Notes: a model not told the origin generated them from the sequence alone. A stretch of 64,000 nt of DNA from Erinaceus europaeus (GCF_950295315.1 NC_080171.1:97859445-97923444); one strand, 5' to 3'; shown: positions 10,535 to 20,640, numbered from the stretch's first letter. Made by a program: numbers and translations.

Positions 10535-10850
10535 GGTATGAGATAGGGGTCTAATTACTGCAGTAAGCTACACTGTCTCTATTGCACATGAAATGTCCAC
10601 ATGTGTGATGTGGCTCTGCTTCTGGGCTCTTATAACCACTGGACTGTAAGTATTTCTTCATACCAGTACAACATGGGATGGGCCTTGATATCTGATAGAG
10701 CAAGTTCTCCCACAGTGCTGTACTTGTTCTTGGCCTTTTGCATTTCTGTATACATTTTAGAATCAGCTTGTCAAAAGTCATAAAGATTTTGTTGGGCTTT
10801 TGATTTGCTTCACATTAAGAGAATTGCTGTCTTTGAAATACCAAATCTTC
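10535..10850 (-). mobile_element. Ancient L1 fragment
   Basis: 'AGAATCAGCTTGTCAAAAGT', 'GATTTTGTTGGGCTTTTGAT' and 'CACATTAAGAGAATTG' match the 'AGATCAGCTTGTCAAT...GGGATTTTGATTGGGATTGC' phrase of old mammalian L1 in reverse. Confidence 0.5.
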
Positions 10851-10904
10851 TTAGTCAGAAAGACTAATGAGGAACAAAAGTGGATACTGTATAGTAACAA
10901 AAAG

Positions 10905-11035
10905 GGTTAATCCAACAAGGAGATGTAAACTATCACCAATATATATAAACTGAACATAGATCCACCCATGTATCCAAAACAAAAACAGACCTCAAGGAAT
11001 ATATTGACAGCAACACAATAATAGCAGGGGATATT
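10905..11035 (+). mobile_element. Ancient L1 ORF2 (endonuclease region) fragment
   Basis: 'GATGTAAACTATCACCAATA' and 'GACAGCAACACAATAATAGC' followed by AGGGGA resemble the L1 ORF2 segment around the GDFN motif. No frame survives. Confidence 0.4.
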
Positions 11036-11411
11036 CTTTTTAATTACAGGTGGAGAAATAGGGGGAGGGAGGGAGAGAGAGAGAGACAGAGATTGTAGCA
11101 CTGCTCTACCATCTGTGCTAAACAGCCTCTATGTATGTTGATGCTGTGTGAGGACGTGATGTGTGAGGACGAGAGAGAGAGAAAGAGAGAAAGTGAGGAA
11201 GGAAGAAAGACTGCCTGGACACTCAATGCTGTCTGTGTCATGGCTTCACGGCACTCCCTGGCAGAGATACGTCCTCATTTAGCCCAGCTCCTACTGATGG
11301 GCATTTACACCGAATGTCACTCTTAACGTAGTTTGCCATGGCCAACCTTTTATATAAGCACTGAGGATAGTGTTGTCATTTCTATAGAACAAGTATTTAA
11401 AAGTGAAATTG
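11036..11411. other. SINE remnant and unique sequence
   Basis: 11040-11130 is a GA-rich minus-strand SINE remnant. The rest is unassigned, with a short tandem echo 'GAGGACGTGATGTGT'/'GAGGACGAGAG' around 11150. Confidence 0.35.
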
Positions 11412-11413
11412 CA

Positions 11414-11897
11414 AGGCTGGGCAGTAGCTCACCTGGCTGAATGAACATGTTACCATGCATAAGGACCCAGGTTCAAGCCCCTGATCTCCACCTGCAGGGA
11501 AAAAACTTCATGCGTGGTGAAGTTGTGCAGCAGGTCTCTCTCTCTCTCCCTCTCCCTCTCCCTCTCCCTCTCCCTCTCCCTCTCCCTCTCCCTCTCCCTC
11601 TCCCTCTCCCTCTCCCTCTCCCTCTCCCTCTCCCTCTTTCTCTCTCTCTATCTCCCTCCTCCCCTCTCAATTTCTCTCTGTCCTATTAAAAGCGAGAAAG
11701 GAAGGAAGGAAGGAAGGAAGGGAGGGAGGAATGAAGGAAGGAAGGAAGGAAGGAAGGAAGGGAGGGAGGGAGGGAGGAAGGAAGGAAGGAAGGAAGGAAA
11801 GAAGGAAGGAAGGAAGAGCTTTAAAAATGGCAGCCAGGAGTGGTAGATTCATTGTGCAGACACTGAGCCCAGTGATAACACTGGTGGGGAAAAAAAA
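11414..11897 (+). repeat. SINE type B-long expanded by two internal microsatellites
   Basis: Head 'GGCTGGGCAGTAGCTCACCT', 'GGTTCAAGCCCCTGATCTCC', then (CTCCCT)n at 11547-11638, 'CAATTTCTCTCTGTCCTATT', a GGAA/GGAAG run at 11698-11815, then the tail block 'GCCAGGAGTGGTAGATTCAT' and 'ACTGAGCCCAGTGATAACAC'. The two arrays grew at the SINE's C/T-rich middle and A-rich junction. Confidence 0.8.
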
Positions 11898-12015
11898 TTT
11901 GGGGGTTGCGTTGAGTGCACACATTATAGTGTGTAAGGATGCAGATTTGTCCCTGGTCCCCACCTGCAGGGGGAAGCTTCCTAAGTGGTGCAGCAGTGTT
12001 GCAGGTCTATCTATC

Positions 12016-12063
<48 letters not shown>

Positions 12064-12100
12064 TTCTTCCTCTCCACATCTGTGTATATCCAAAATAAAT
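11898..12100 (+). repeat. SINE type B with (TATC)n
   Basis: 'TTGAGTGCACACATTATAGT', 'TGGTCCCCACCTGCAGGGGG', then (TATC)n at about 12005-12064 in place of the C/T-rich block. The head is partly lost where it meets the previous SINE. Confidence 0.75.
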
Positions 12101-12144
12101 GAAGTGGGAAAAATGCTCATTGAGAAGGTAAATGAATTAAGGAT

Positions 12145-12400
12145 TTCTTTTTTAAATCATTTTATTGGGGAGGAGGGTTAATGGCTTACAGTATAGTTAT
12201 TGCCATATGGGTAAAATTTTCATCTCACCTTGATAGGTGCCTGTAGGACACTCTCACCCCCAACTTAGTTCCTTCACTATCATCATTCATCAGGACCCCA
12301 AGCTCCCATCCTCTTCCTGCCATCCTTCCCTGGAGTTACTTGCTTTGGTGCAATATATCAAGCCCATTCCAAATTTTACTTTGTGTTTTCCTTCTCTCCC
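12145..12400 (-). mobile_element. L1 3'-end fragment
   Basis: The reversed tail (AAATCATTTTATTGGGGAGG), 'TTAATGGCTTACAGTATAGT' and 'CTTTGGTGCAATATATCAAG' match the L1 3' UTR in reverse. It runs into a C/T-rich tract. Confidence 0.6.
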
Positions 12401-12535
12401 TTTCTCTCTCTCTCTCTCTCTCCCCCTCTCCCCTCCCCTCTCCCCCTCCCCTCCCCTCTCCCCCTCCCTCCCCCTCCCCCCTCCCTCTCCCTCTCCCTCT
12501 CTCTGGCTTCCTCTCTTTCTTTTTTTGTTCTGTCT
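12396..12535. repeat. C/T-rich low-complexity tract
   Basis: Polypyrimidine run of CTCTCT and CCCCTCCCCTC units. The open frames on either strand here are composition artefacts. Confidence 0.9.
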
Positions 12536-12639
12536 CTAAGACTAACACTTTCCCTAGCCTGACATCAAATATGCAGGTGGACCCAAGTTACTGACTGGAG
12601 AGGTAGTATCATAGTTAGATAAAGGACTAGAAATTCTGC

Positions 12640-13025
12640 TGGGCTGGCAAAATAGTTCACCTGGAGGGGACCAGGCAGTGACGCACCTGGTTAAGCGCAC
12701 ATAATACCAAGCACAAGGACCCACTCAAGGATCCAGGTTCGAGACCCTGGCTCCCCATCTACAATAGGGACACTTCATAACTGGTGAAGCAGGTCTGCAG
12801 GTGTCTGTCTTTCTCCCTTTCTATCTTCCCCTCCTCTCTCAATTTCTCTCTGCTCTATCCAATAAAATGGAAAAAATGGAGGCAAAAAAAAAATAGTTCA
12901 CTTGAATAGTGCACTGTTTTGCCAGGTATGAAACCCAGGTTCAAGCCCAGCCCCCTACTACACTGAAGGAAGCTTAGGTGCTGTGGTCCCTTCCCCTCTC
13001 TCTTTCTCTCTCCAAAACAACAATA
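12640..13025 (+). repeat. SINE type E interrupted by another SINE
   Basis: The head 'GGGCTGGCAAAATAGTTCAC' at left continues at 12907 with 'AGTGCACTGTTTTGCCAGGT', 'CAGGTTCAAGCCCAGCCCC' and 'GGTGCTGTGGTCCCTTCCCC'. The interruption is at 12666-12891. Confidence 0.7.
12666..12891 (+). repeat. SINE intermediate between types A and B, nested
   Basis: Head 'GGGGACCAGGCAGTGACGCA', box B-like 'GGTTCGAGACC', 'GTGAAGCAGGTCTGCAGGTG', C/T-rich middle and A tail. The target duplication AATAGTTCACCTGGA / AATAGTTCACTTGAA lies at 12650-12664 and 12892-12906. Confidence 0.8.
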
Positions 13026-13491
13026 AACAATCCTGATAACACCTTGATTTTGGACTGTTAAGACACAAGACCTGCGAGACAACACATTTCTGCCGTTTAA
13101 AACCTGCCAGTTAGTACCCTAGGAAACAAATATAACCCAAGACCAACAGCTGAGCACCACCATTATCATGACTACCATCAGCACCATCATGACCCACAAC
13201 TACACATCACCACACCATCACCACAACCTCAGCCTCCTGCACCAACATCTTCATCTCAATCAAGATCATAACCATCATCATTTTTTTTCAGACAATCTCA
13301 GAAAACTCCCTCACTTCAGAGGTGTGTGAATCCCTTATTCCATCCCAATAGTCCCAGATAGTGTCCATCTCTGCTCCATTGCACCTACACTGGTCTGGTC
13401 ACCCCCAAAACTTCCCCATCACTTCACTATCTTCACACTTCTACTCTCCTTCCTGACCCTACACCTCCATCCTACTTCTGTCTCAAGGAGC

Positions 13492-13493
<2 letters not shown>
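13026..13493. other. Unique stretch with CAT/CAC-rich patch
   Basis: 13140-13285 is rich in CATCA/CACCA words, a decayed triplet-like minisatellite. The rest is unassigned. Confidence 0.4.

Positions 13494-13533
<40 letters not shown>
13494..13533. repeat. (TA)n microsatellite
   Basis: About 20 TA units. Confidence 0.9.
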
Positions 13534-13539
<6 letters not shown>

Positions 13540-13570
13540 TTCTCTTTAAAAAAAACAAAACAACCTGAGC

Positions 13571-13864
13571 TGGTGGGGGTTGGGTGGAAGTGTAGCTGGT
13601 TAGTTAGGCGCATGTGGCGCAAAGCACGAGGACTGGCGTAAGGATCCTGGTTCGAGCCCCCCCCACTCCTCACCTGCAGGGGGGTTGCTTCACAAGCGAT
13701 GAAGCAGGTCTGCAGGTGTCTATCTTTCTCTCCCCCTCTCTGTCTTCCCTTCCTCTATCCATTTCTCTCTGTCCTGTCCAACAACAATGACATCAATAAC
13801 AACAATAATAATAACTACAACAATGATAAAAAACAAGAGCAATAAAAAGGGGGGGAAAAAAAGA
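13571..13864 (+). repeat. SINE type A
   Basis: 'GGCGCATGTGGCGCAAAGCA' (tRNA-like region), box B 'GGTTCGAGCCC', 'CATTTCTCTCTGTCCTGTCC' and a CAA/ATAA-rich tail. Confidence 0.85.
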
Positions 13865-13873
13865 GCCTGAACT

Positions 13874-14140
13874 GGGAGTCAGGCAGTAGCACAATGGGTT
13901 AAGCACACGTGGTGCGAAGCGCAAGGACTGGTGCAAAGATCCCGGTTCCAGTCCCCGGTTCCCCACCTGCAGGGGAGTCACTTCACAGGTGGTGAAGCAG
14001 GTCTGCAGGTGTCTATCTTTCTCCCACTCTGTCTTCCCCTCCTCTCTCCATTTCTCTCTGTCCTATTCAACAACAATGACAACAATAACAACAACAATAA
14101 TAAGGACAACAATAAAAAACAAGGGAAACAAACAAACAAC
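13874..14140 (+). repeat. SINE type A inserted into an L1 3' end
   Basis: Head 'GGGAGTCAGGCAGTAGCACA', 'GGTTCCCCACCTGCAGGGGA', tail of CAACAATAA units. It is flanked by CCTGAACT at 13866-13873 and 14142-14149, which is also L1 sequence. Confidence 0.85.
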
Positions 14141-14141
14141 C

Positions 14142-14372
14142 CCTGAACTAGAGTCGTGTATTGCACCAAAGTAAAAGACTCTGGGGTGGGTGGGTGGGAG
14201 AAAAGGATGACAGGTCCTGGGAAAGGATGACAGAGGACCTAGTGGGGGTTGTACTGTTATGTGGAAAACTGAGAAAAGTTATGCATGTACAAACTATTGT
14301 ATTTACTATGGACTGTAAAACATTAATCCCCCAATAGAGAAATTTTAGAAAGGCCGAGAAACAAACAAAAAA
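14142..14372 (+). mobile_element. L1 3'-end fragment
   Basis: 'GTATTGCACCAAAGTAAAAG', 'GGACCTAGTGGGGGTTGTAC' and 'ATTAATCCCCCAATAGAGAA' match the terminal 200 bases of the L1 at 57540-57732. Confidence 0.8.
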
Positions 14373-14404
14373 AGTTTAAATATTCAAATGAGTACATGAT
14401 CTAT

Positions 14405-14823
14405 TGTTGGTATGCTTCTAATTCTGCTTTTAAAAACCCCTTCTGTTTCATTTGGTTTAATCCCCCCTGCATTCTATTTACATAACACTGTATTCTATTT
14501 ACATAACCTCTGTTAACAAGCACCACCCTCCCTCCAGGGCATTGGTGGTTCAGTGGTAGAATTCTTGCCTGCTCCGCCCCCTCTCGTCATACCCTGATTT
14601 TCACCAATCACTTTTCTCTCCACCCTCTCTGCGTTGCATCCTGTTCCCACCCTACTGGGCTAGTATATTTATAAGGACAAGATTGTTTGTAGTTTTTAGT
14701 TTAGTCTAGCTTGGTATAGATTGCGCTGCGTCCTGCATGAATAAAGAGATACTGCGTACAGCTCAACCATGAGTCCCTGGTCATCTGTTACCCGCCCCTG
14801 AAGCCAGCCCGGCGAAAACAACA
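14405..14823 (+). mobile_element. Solo LTR 1 (retroviral, 6-bp target duplication)
   Basis: Starts TGTTGG and ends ...ACAACA. The direct repeat ATCTAT flanks it at 14399-14404 and 14824-14829. It has a TATA-like TATTTATAAG at 14665-14674, AATAAA at 14740-14745, and a U5 end with 'ATGAGTCCCTGGTCATCTGT' shared with solo LTR 2 at 23911. There is no internal retroviral sequence on either side, so it is a solo LTR left by LTR-LTR recombination. A 6-bp duplication fits a class II (beta-like) retrovirus, though that is inference. The U3 differs from the other two copies and carries a tRNA-Gly-like piece. Confidence 0.85.
14539..14571 (+). repeat. tRNA-Gly 5'-half-like segment inside LTR 1
   Basis: Begins GCATTGGTGGTTCAGTGGTA and continues GAATTCTTGCCTGC. 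It matches the first 33 nucleotides (acceptor strand, D arm with box A, start of the anticodon stem) of mammalian tRNA-Gly with one difference, then stops. It cannot fold as a tRNA. LTRs 2 and 3 share only the first part, GGCATTGGT, at this place. Confidence 0.8.
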
Positions 14824-14898
14824 ATCTATGATTCTGTTTAGTATTATACTTATCTGCAACTTGTGTATGAGTGCAAAAAAAAAAATCAGTTCAGGGAG

Positions 14899-15047
14899 TG
14901 TTCAAGTCCTGGAACATGATGGCAGAGGACCTAGTGGGGGTTGTATTGTTATGTGGAAAACTGGAAAGTGTTATGCATGTACAAACTATTGTATTTACTG
15001 TTGACTGTGAAACTTTAATCCCCCAATAAAGAAATAAAAAAAAAAAA
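14899..15047 (+). mobile_element. Very short L1 3' end with target duplication
   Basis: 'TTATGCATGTACAAACTATT' and 'TTTAATCCCCCAATAAAGAA' plus an A tail. It is flanked by CAGTTCAGGGA (about 14888) and CTGTTCAGGGA (about 15049), a near-perfect duplication. Confidence 0.75.
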
Positions 15048-15224
15048 CTGTTCAGGGAAATCTAGGCCTTTCTTCCACTCTTATGCAGGAACAAAGAAAC
15101 AACAAAACTTCCATACTGCGTCCATTGTGCAATTCCAAAGTAATGTCCACATTTTTAGGTATTTGTTACAGGTATATACCACTTCCAGTTATATAAATTT
15201 GCATTATTTCTCAGAATAAATTTT

Positions 15225-15500
15225 TAAAATATTTATTTATTTATTCCCTTTTGTTGCCCTTGTTGTTTTGTGGTTGTAGTTATTATTGATGTCATTATTG
15301 TTGGATAAGACAGAGAGAAATGGAGAGAGGTGGGGAAGACAGAGAGGGGGAGAGAAAGATAGACACATGCAGACCTGCTTCACCGCTTGTGAAGCGACTC
15401 CCCTGCAGGTGGGGAGCTGGGAGTTTGAACCGGGATCCTTCTGCCGTCCTTGTGCTCTGCGCCACGTGTGCTTAACCCGCTGTGCTAACACCCGACTCCC
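15225..15500 (-). repeat. SINE type A with target duplication
   Basis: Reversed tail TTTATTCCCTTTTGTTGCCC, middle 'GACAGAGAGAAATGGAGAGA', head ending 'CTAACACCCGACTCCC'. AGAATAAATTTT flanks it at 15213-15224 and 15501-15512. Confidence 0.9.
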
Positions 15501-15608
15501 AGAATAAATTTTAGTATAAGTAACATTGCATTACAGCCTGTGAGTTTCAGGTATACATCAACGATCAACTAGTGAGTATACTAAGCTAATGCATTACTTC
15601 TCTTTTTT

Positions 15609-15806
15609 AAAAGTATTTTTTCCTATTATCTTTATTGGATAGAGATAGCCAGAAAAATCACAGAAGATAGAGAGGGAGAGAGACACCTGCAGCACTGCTT
15701 CACTGCTTATGAAGCTTCCTTCCTACAGGTAGGGACTGGGAGCTTGAACCTGGGTCCTTGCACACTATAATGTGTGCACTCAGCCAGGTGTGCCACTGCC
15801 CAGACC
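15609..15806 (-). repeat. SINE type B
   Basis: 'GACACCTGCAGCACTGCTTC', 'AGCTTGAACCTGGGTCCTTG' and 'GCACTCAGCCAGGTGTGCCA' in reverse orientation. Confidence 0.8.
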
Positions 15807-16495
15807 ATGTATTACTCTTCTATTGCCACTGTGATAGGTCCTGCTACCACAATCCCATTTCCCCCTGTCACACCTGCCTGCTCCCCTATAGGGCAGGGAG
15901 GTGGCCCTGCATAGGACTGAGTCATGTTCTGGTCTCTCATAACAATGAATAAATGAGTATTTCCAAGGAAGAATAAAAAAAGCTCCCTCGGTAATTCTCA
16001 CACTCATCCTGGAGGTGAGCTACCAGCACAGGGATTGTACTCAGGGTGGCCTGGGGCCTGAGCTGGGCCTGATGTGGGTCTGGGTCAACCAGGCCCTAGA
16101 TCTGAGGGTCTGGTGCCAGCTATTCAGTGGGGGGGAGGGTCACGCAGCTGAGGTAAGCTCTGGGCCAGACCAGGGTGTGGGAACTGTGTGCTGCCCTGGG
16201 CTACATCCCTCCTGACTGTGTTTGCTCAGAGCAGCTGCTTTCTAGGCCTATTCTGGAGGCAAGGGGAGTGGAGGAGTCACCCTAGCCCCCCTCCCCAAGA
16301 GGGAGTGACACTTCTACCCAGAGCAGGCCCTGATGTGGGTTCCTCCACAGTCCTGCATGCTGGGTGCAGGTGGGCTTTGCTGGGAGACAAGGCCACATGG
16401 AGGGAATGTTGGGTAGCCGACCCCCTAGGCCTGGGTCTAGGTCCTCTGGTGGAAGGAGGGAGTTTTCACCCAGAGCCCACAGACTTTCTCTGACT
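15807..16495. other. Unique GC-richer stretch
   Basis: No repeat recognised. Frames on both strands show no known domain and no supported splice structure. Confidence 0.35.
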
Positions 16496-16860
16496 TCAGA
16501 TTTACAAATTGAAAATCATTAATAATTCTAACCAGGCGGTGATAAATCTGAGATCTCTCTCGATGAACCCAGACAGCATTTCATAAATCAAAAAGATTAC
16601 TTAGGAATTTTTTAAAATCTGACGTCAAAATGTCATGGTTACTAATGGTTTCAGTAGATCTCGTGTGGTGATATATCATTTATCTACGCTACATCTCAGA
16701 TGTGACACTGGGGGCAGAAATGGGATGTCTTTTAATATCGTGAATACATTTCAGCCCATAATAAAGGTATTAACAACCTCGTGGTGTGATTTCTTCCGGA
16801 GCTGGGGCTGGCTGGGTGGGTGGGTGGGGGTCTGACTTAATGCCATTGTGACAGTGGCCC
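16496..16860. promoter_or_regulatory. Candidate conserved enhancer island 2
   Basis: Repeat-free, AT-rich, with words such as 'AATCATTAATAATTCTAACC' and the PBX-HOX octamer in reverse (ATAAATCA, 16583-16590). It ends in a GGGTGGGTGGGTGG patch at about 16812-16829. Confidence 0.45.
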
Positions 16861-17124
16861 CTCCCGATTACTTCCCAAACTTCCCAAGGCCCTTGTGAAG
16901 TTCTGGAAAATTTTCTGAGAGGTTGAGAGTAGGGAGCAGCCCCTCATGTCAGTGGGGGACAGGCTGAATTACTCCAATCTCACCATCAGGTGAGACCCTA
17001 AATCATCTCACCTCCTTGAATTAGTCAGGGGTCATCTGACTATTGGCAGTGATGGTGATCATTTCTGATAATTAAGCACTTATTGCACACAGACTGACTC
17101 CTCAATACCAGCAGGATTTTGCTA

Positions 17125-17225
17125 CTATTTCTAGACAGGGAGGTTGTGGACCGGGCTCGAATCTGGGTTGCACACATGGCAAAGTAGAGCACTAAGTGAG
17201 CATTTTTGCCAGTCGGTGCCACTGC
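17125..17225 (-). repeat. SINE type E remnant
   Basis: 'GGACCGGGCTCGAATCTGGG', 'CACACATGGCAAAGTAGAGC' and 'GTCGGTGCCACTGCTG' match the reversed E head. Confidence 0.5.
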
Positions 17226-17274
17226 TGTTCTTTGGACCTAAAGTTTGACATGCTGTGTCTCTTCAGAGATCCAC

Positions 17275-17420
17275 CTGACACACTCTTACCTCAGGGCCTT
17301 GGCACTGCCTTTCCCTCCGTCTGAAACAGACCTTCTCAGGCAGCTTCAGTGTCCCCTCTCACCAGTTTCTGGTATATTTTGAAATCCTGCCTCTTTCCCC
17401 CGCCCCCTTTCTTCTTTTCT
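17275..17420 (-). repeat. L2-like fragment
   Basis: 'CCTCAGGGCCTTGGCACTGC' and 'AGTGTCCCCTCTCACCAG' resemble the reverse complement of the L2 3' region. Confidence 0.4.
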
Positions 17421-18663
17421 CTTTCTGTAGTGAGCCACTCTGACATTTTATTCAGTCCTGCGACTTGTTCCCCACATTCCTCATTCTGTTCACCTTTCCC
17501 TTTTGTTCCCAAGGTGTTTCTAGAATCCAGGTTGGTGGTTTCTTTCACAGTTTTATGGTCCATCCTCCTCGTTGGAGCGATGACTCTGGGAAATCTGAAA
17601 CCCTTGTTCATTTTGTCTATACCGACGAGTCCAGTTGGGGTGCTGGGGAATTGGGAGATGTCTGTACATCCTGGTCTTGGTGTGCTGCAGCCCTAATGGC
17701 TCTGGATGCACCTTTGGGCCTTTGCCCCTGCACTGCCACCTTGCTGGCCTCTTGTCCTTCCTGAATTCACTCACCCTGGCTGCTCAGCCCTCCTTCCTAT
17801 CTCAGGAGCTACTACTGCAGGGCCTCTTCTCTGCCTTCTGCCCTCGAACTCTAGCTTGGAGAGTTCTCTCCCTGCCTGTCCGCAGATCCTGGGCACTCCT
17901 GGCCTCCCCGTCACTGCCCAGCCTCTCATGTATTATTCTGTAGCCTTTTCTGATCTGGCCCCTGGATAGCATAGTGCACTAGGTGAAACTGGGTGTTCCC
18001 AGTGCTGCCTGGATCAACACACAGTAGGTGCTCAGCTCACAGTGGGTCAGGTCCCAGACCTTCTTCCTCCACTCTGACACTTTGGTTACCTGGTGATTTG
18101 TGTGGGAATGCGTCTCAGCAAACCCATTCTCATCACCCCCTTTGCTGCCACCCTGGGCCCGGCCAAGCCACTGTGGCCTCTCATCTGGGCAAGGGAAAAC
18201 TCCTTCTCAATGGGCACCTTCCCATGGGCAACCGCACTCCCTCACCCTCCCACTCAACACAGCACTTACCCTGCTGAAGCTGAGCAGTCCCAGCCCCTCA
18301 CCCTCCAGCCCACAGCCTTCTATTCAGGCCCAAGCCTGCTCTTTCCCTCCGCCTCCCATGAAGCTTCATTTTCCTTCCTTGGTGTCAGTGCTGAACTCTC
18401 CCTTGCCAAGTGACTTCTTGATTTTTAGGTACCCCAGACTTACACTTCCCCATTCCCTGAGTCTCCTGATTATATTGCAGGCTGCATTCTATTTTAAATT
18501 TTGAGGTTCCCCCCCAAATTTAACTATACATTTAAAATACATAATAAAAACTACATTTCAATTTTTTTTTCCTACACTCTACACTGGAATGTCAGCTCTG
18601 CTCATTGTTACTGTCTCAGTGCCGGAGGAGCCCCTGACAGATCACAGAAGTTCAAGGCCTGTT
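17421..18663. other. Unique stretch, C/T-rich
   Basis: Frames up to 134 codons occur on the plus strand (18100-18504), but they overlap in several frames, are Ser/Pro/Leu-rich from composition, and match no domain known to me. No gene is called. Confidence 0.4.
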
Positions 18664-18870
18664 TGTTGAGGGCCAGAGAGGTAGCTCATAGGGTAGTGGC
18701 CTAGTGAGGAGCTCGGCTCAGTCTCAAACCCTGGCACCAGGTGGGAGGTATTATGACACTGGAGGAAGCTCTGGTGATTAGGTGCCTCTCCACCTCTTTG
18801 GGGCTCAGCCTCTATTTGAATGACAAAAAGAGAGTCGAGCAGGTAAAATTGTACAGGTGAGTGGCCCTGG
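18664..18870 (+). repeat. SINE type E
   Basis: 'GGCCAGAGAGGTAGCTCATA', 'GGCTCAGTCTCAAACCCTGG' and 'CCAGGTGGGAGGTATTATGA' match the E layout. Old copy. Confidence 0.55.
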
Positions 18871-18926
18871 TTCTGAAAAAAGAAAACTACAACATTTTTT
18901 TAAGTGAATGATTTCCCCCCTCATAT

Positions 18927-18931
18927 ATAGA

Positions 18932-18977
<46 letters not shown>

Positions 18978-19082
18978 CCACAGAACCAAAATTTCTTTGA
19001 GTGCGGGGCTGGACTAGAACCTGGATTTCTCACATGACAAAGCAGCACATGATCTGAGTGAGCTACTTCACCAGCCATTGAG
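18927..19082 (-). repeat. (GA)n plus reversed SINE type E
   Basis: A GA run at 18931-18976 is followed by 'GGCCACAGAACCAAAATTTC', 'GACTAGAACCTGGATTTCTC' and 'GAGCTACTTCACCAGCC'. Confidence 0.65.
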
Positions 19083-20279
19083 TGACTCAGAGAGAGCAAG
19101 TGCTTCTGCAAAAGCAAGGTAGCAGGGCCCCTGCAGTGTCTCTCACCTCTACCCACTGCCCTGGGCTCTGGTGGCAGCACAGTGTAGAACCCTTGTCAAC
19201 TCCACCATGAATCCCTTCCCAGTCCTGTCTCCCACTCAGGTTCCTTTTGGACAACCAGACAAGGACAAGAGGCTGCGGAGTCAGGCAGACATGGGTTTGG
19301 GCTTGGGCACTGCCTCTCTGCAGGACAGTTGCCCTGCCCAGGTGAGTCTCAGATCCTTGTCTGTAAAATGGGTACAGTGATACCACTACAAGGTTCACTG
19401 ACCATCCCTAGGAATTGGGGAGTGAGGTCAGCCTCCCTGCCTCCCAGGTTTGTTAGAAGAACAATGTGAGGTCAGGGCAGCAGCACAAAAAAAGACTTAT
19501 GAGCAAGAATCAGAATGGAAGGATACAACCTTGTTCTGCACACACACCCCTGCCCTGGGTCCCATCCTCAAGTTTTCTGGGGGTTAATGAAGGTTCACAG
19601 GTACGGAGTGAATAGACCCACCTGCCTCCAGGGGGAGCCTGGGATGTGCTGGCCTTTGTCTTGGTGCTGCTGCCTCAAGATCAAACATGTGCAAGGGTGA
19701 TGGTGCCACGTTTGTGGGGTGGTCCCCTCCCCCTTACCCCCAATCCTCAGAGATCCCCCAGTCCCCCCACTCCAGGCCCGGGCCCCAGCTTTGGCCTTAG
19801 CAGCAGATGAGCCTGTCACATTCAATGCTTTTATTTCACACAATTGCTTCTGCCTCCTGGAAGAGCTGCTCCTCACAAATCAAATCCACCCCAGGCAGGG
19901 AGAGTGAAAATCAATGCCTGGTGGAAAGTCCCCCATGGAAAACTAATTGGTTCCCCTGGAAAGTTCTTTAACCACAACAGGCCCTGGCACCTGCCTGGGC
20001 CTGATCAGCTGAACTGGGACTCCAGGTTGCTGGACAGGAAGGCAGAGGGGAGCAGGATGGCTTTTCCTGGGCTGCTAATGGAGGCTTGGCCAGAACCCTA
20101 TTAGGTTAGGGACCAGCTCTCCCAGACCAAGGAGGGCACAGTGCTGTGGCAGGGCTGCTTGGAGCCACAGAGCAGAGCTTGAGTCTGTCTCCAGCACGTC
20201 CTGCTGGCTCCCCCTGTGTAAGTCACTGCCTTTCTGACCTCCAGCTTCCCCTTAAGGGAAAGGGAAACAGCCATAGTGC
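19083..20279. other. Unique stretch with a MIR-like patch
   Basis: About 19315-19390 ('GTGAGTCTCAGATCCTTGTC' then 'TGTAAAATGGGTACAGTGAT') is MIR-like, plus strand. The remainder has no identifiable exon or repeat. Confidence 0.4.
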
Positions 20280-20392
20280 TCACCCTGCAGGTGTCTCGCT
20301 GTCTCTATCTATCTCCACCTCACCTCTCAATTTCTCTCTGACTCTATCCAATAATAAATAAACAAAATTAATAAAAACACAAACAAATGCAA
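20280..20392 (+). repeat. SINE type B, 5'-truncated
   Basis: Only the body and tail remain: 'CCTGCAGGTGTCTCGCTGTC', 'CAATTTCTCTCTGACTCTAT' and 'CCAATAATAAATAAACAAA'. Confidence 0.75.
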
Positions 20393-20469
20393 AAACCTGA
20401 ATAAACCAACAGAAGTTTCCTGTCAGAGCACAGGGCTGAGTCCTCCAGCTGCGTCTTAATAGAGATGAT

Positions 20470-20640
20470 TATAGCAGTGGTCATTTATGGTGGGCCGACT
20501 ACATGCCTGGGGCTTCCTTTACAGTTTATGACTTCACCCTCTTGGCAGCCCACACAGTGGCATTGGCCACACTCCTATTTTGCAGATGAGGCGATGGAGG
20601 CTGCTCCAGGTCACACAGGTGCTGACTGCCAACACCTGCA
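20470..20640 (-). repeat. MIR-like fragment
   Basis: 'TATTTTGCAGATGAGGCGAT' and 'GCTCCAGGTCACACAGGTGC' match the reverse complement of the MIR core ('CCTCATCTGTAAAATGGG'). Confidence 0.55.

Noticed and set aside
11473..11963. Arg-Gly, Ser-Leu and Lys-Glu-Gly repeat frames
   Set aside because: Translations of (CTCCCT)n and GGAA arrays in all frames.
12396..12535. Promoter or CpG island
   Set aside because: The tract is CT-only low complexity with no CpG enrichment or transcription features.
14539..14571. Functional tRNA-Gly gene
   Set aside because: Only the 5' half is present. The anticodon loop, variable and T arms (box B) and 3' acceptor strand are missing.
18093..18504. Two overlapping plus frames of 106 and 134 codons
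   Set aside because: They overlap in different frames, are Ser/Pro-rich from C/T-rich DNA, and no domain, splice site or start context supports either.
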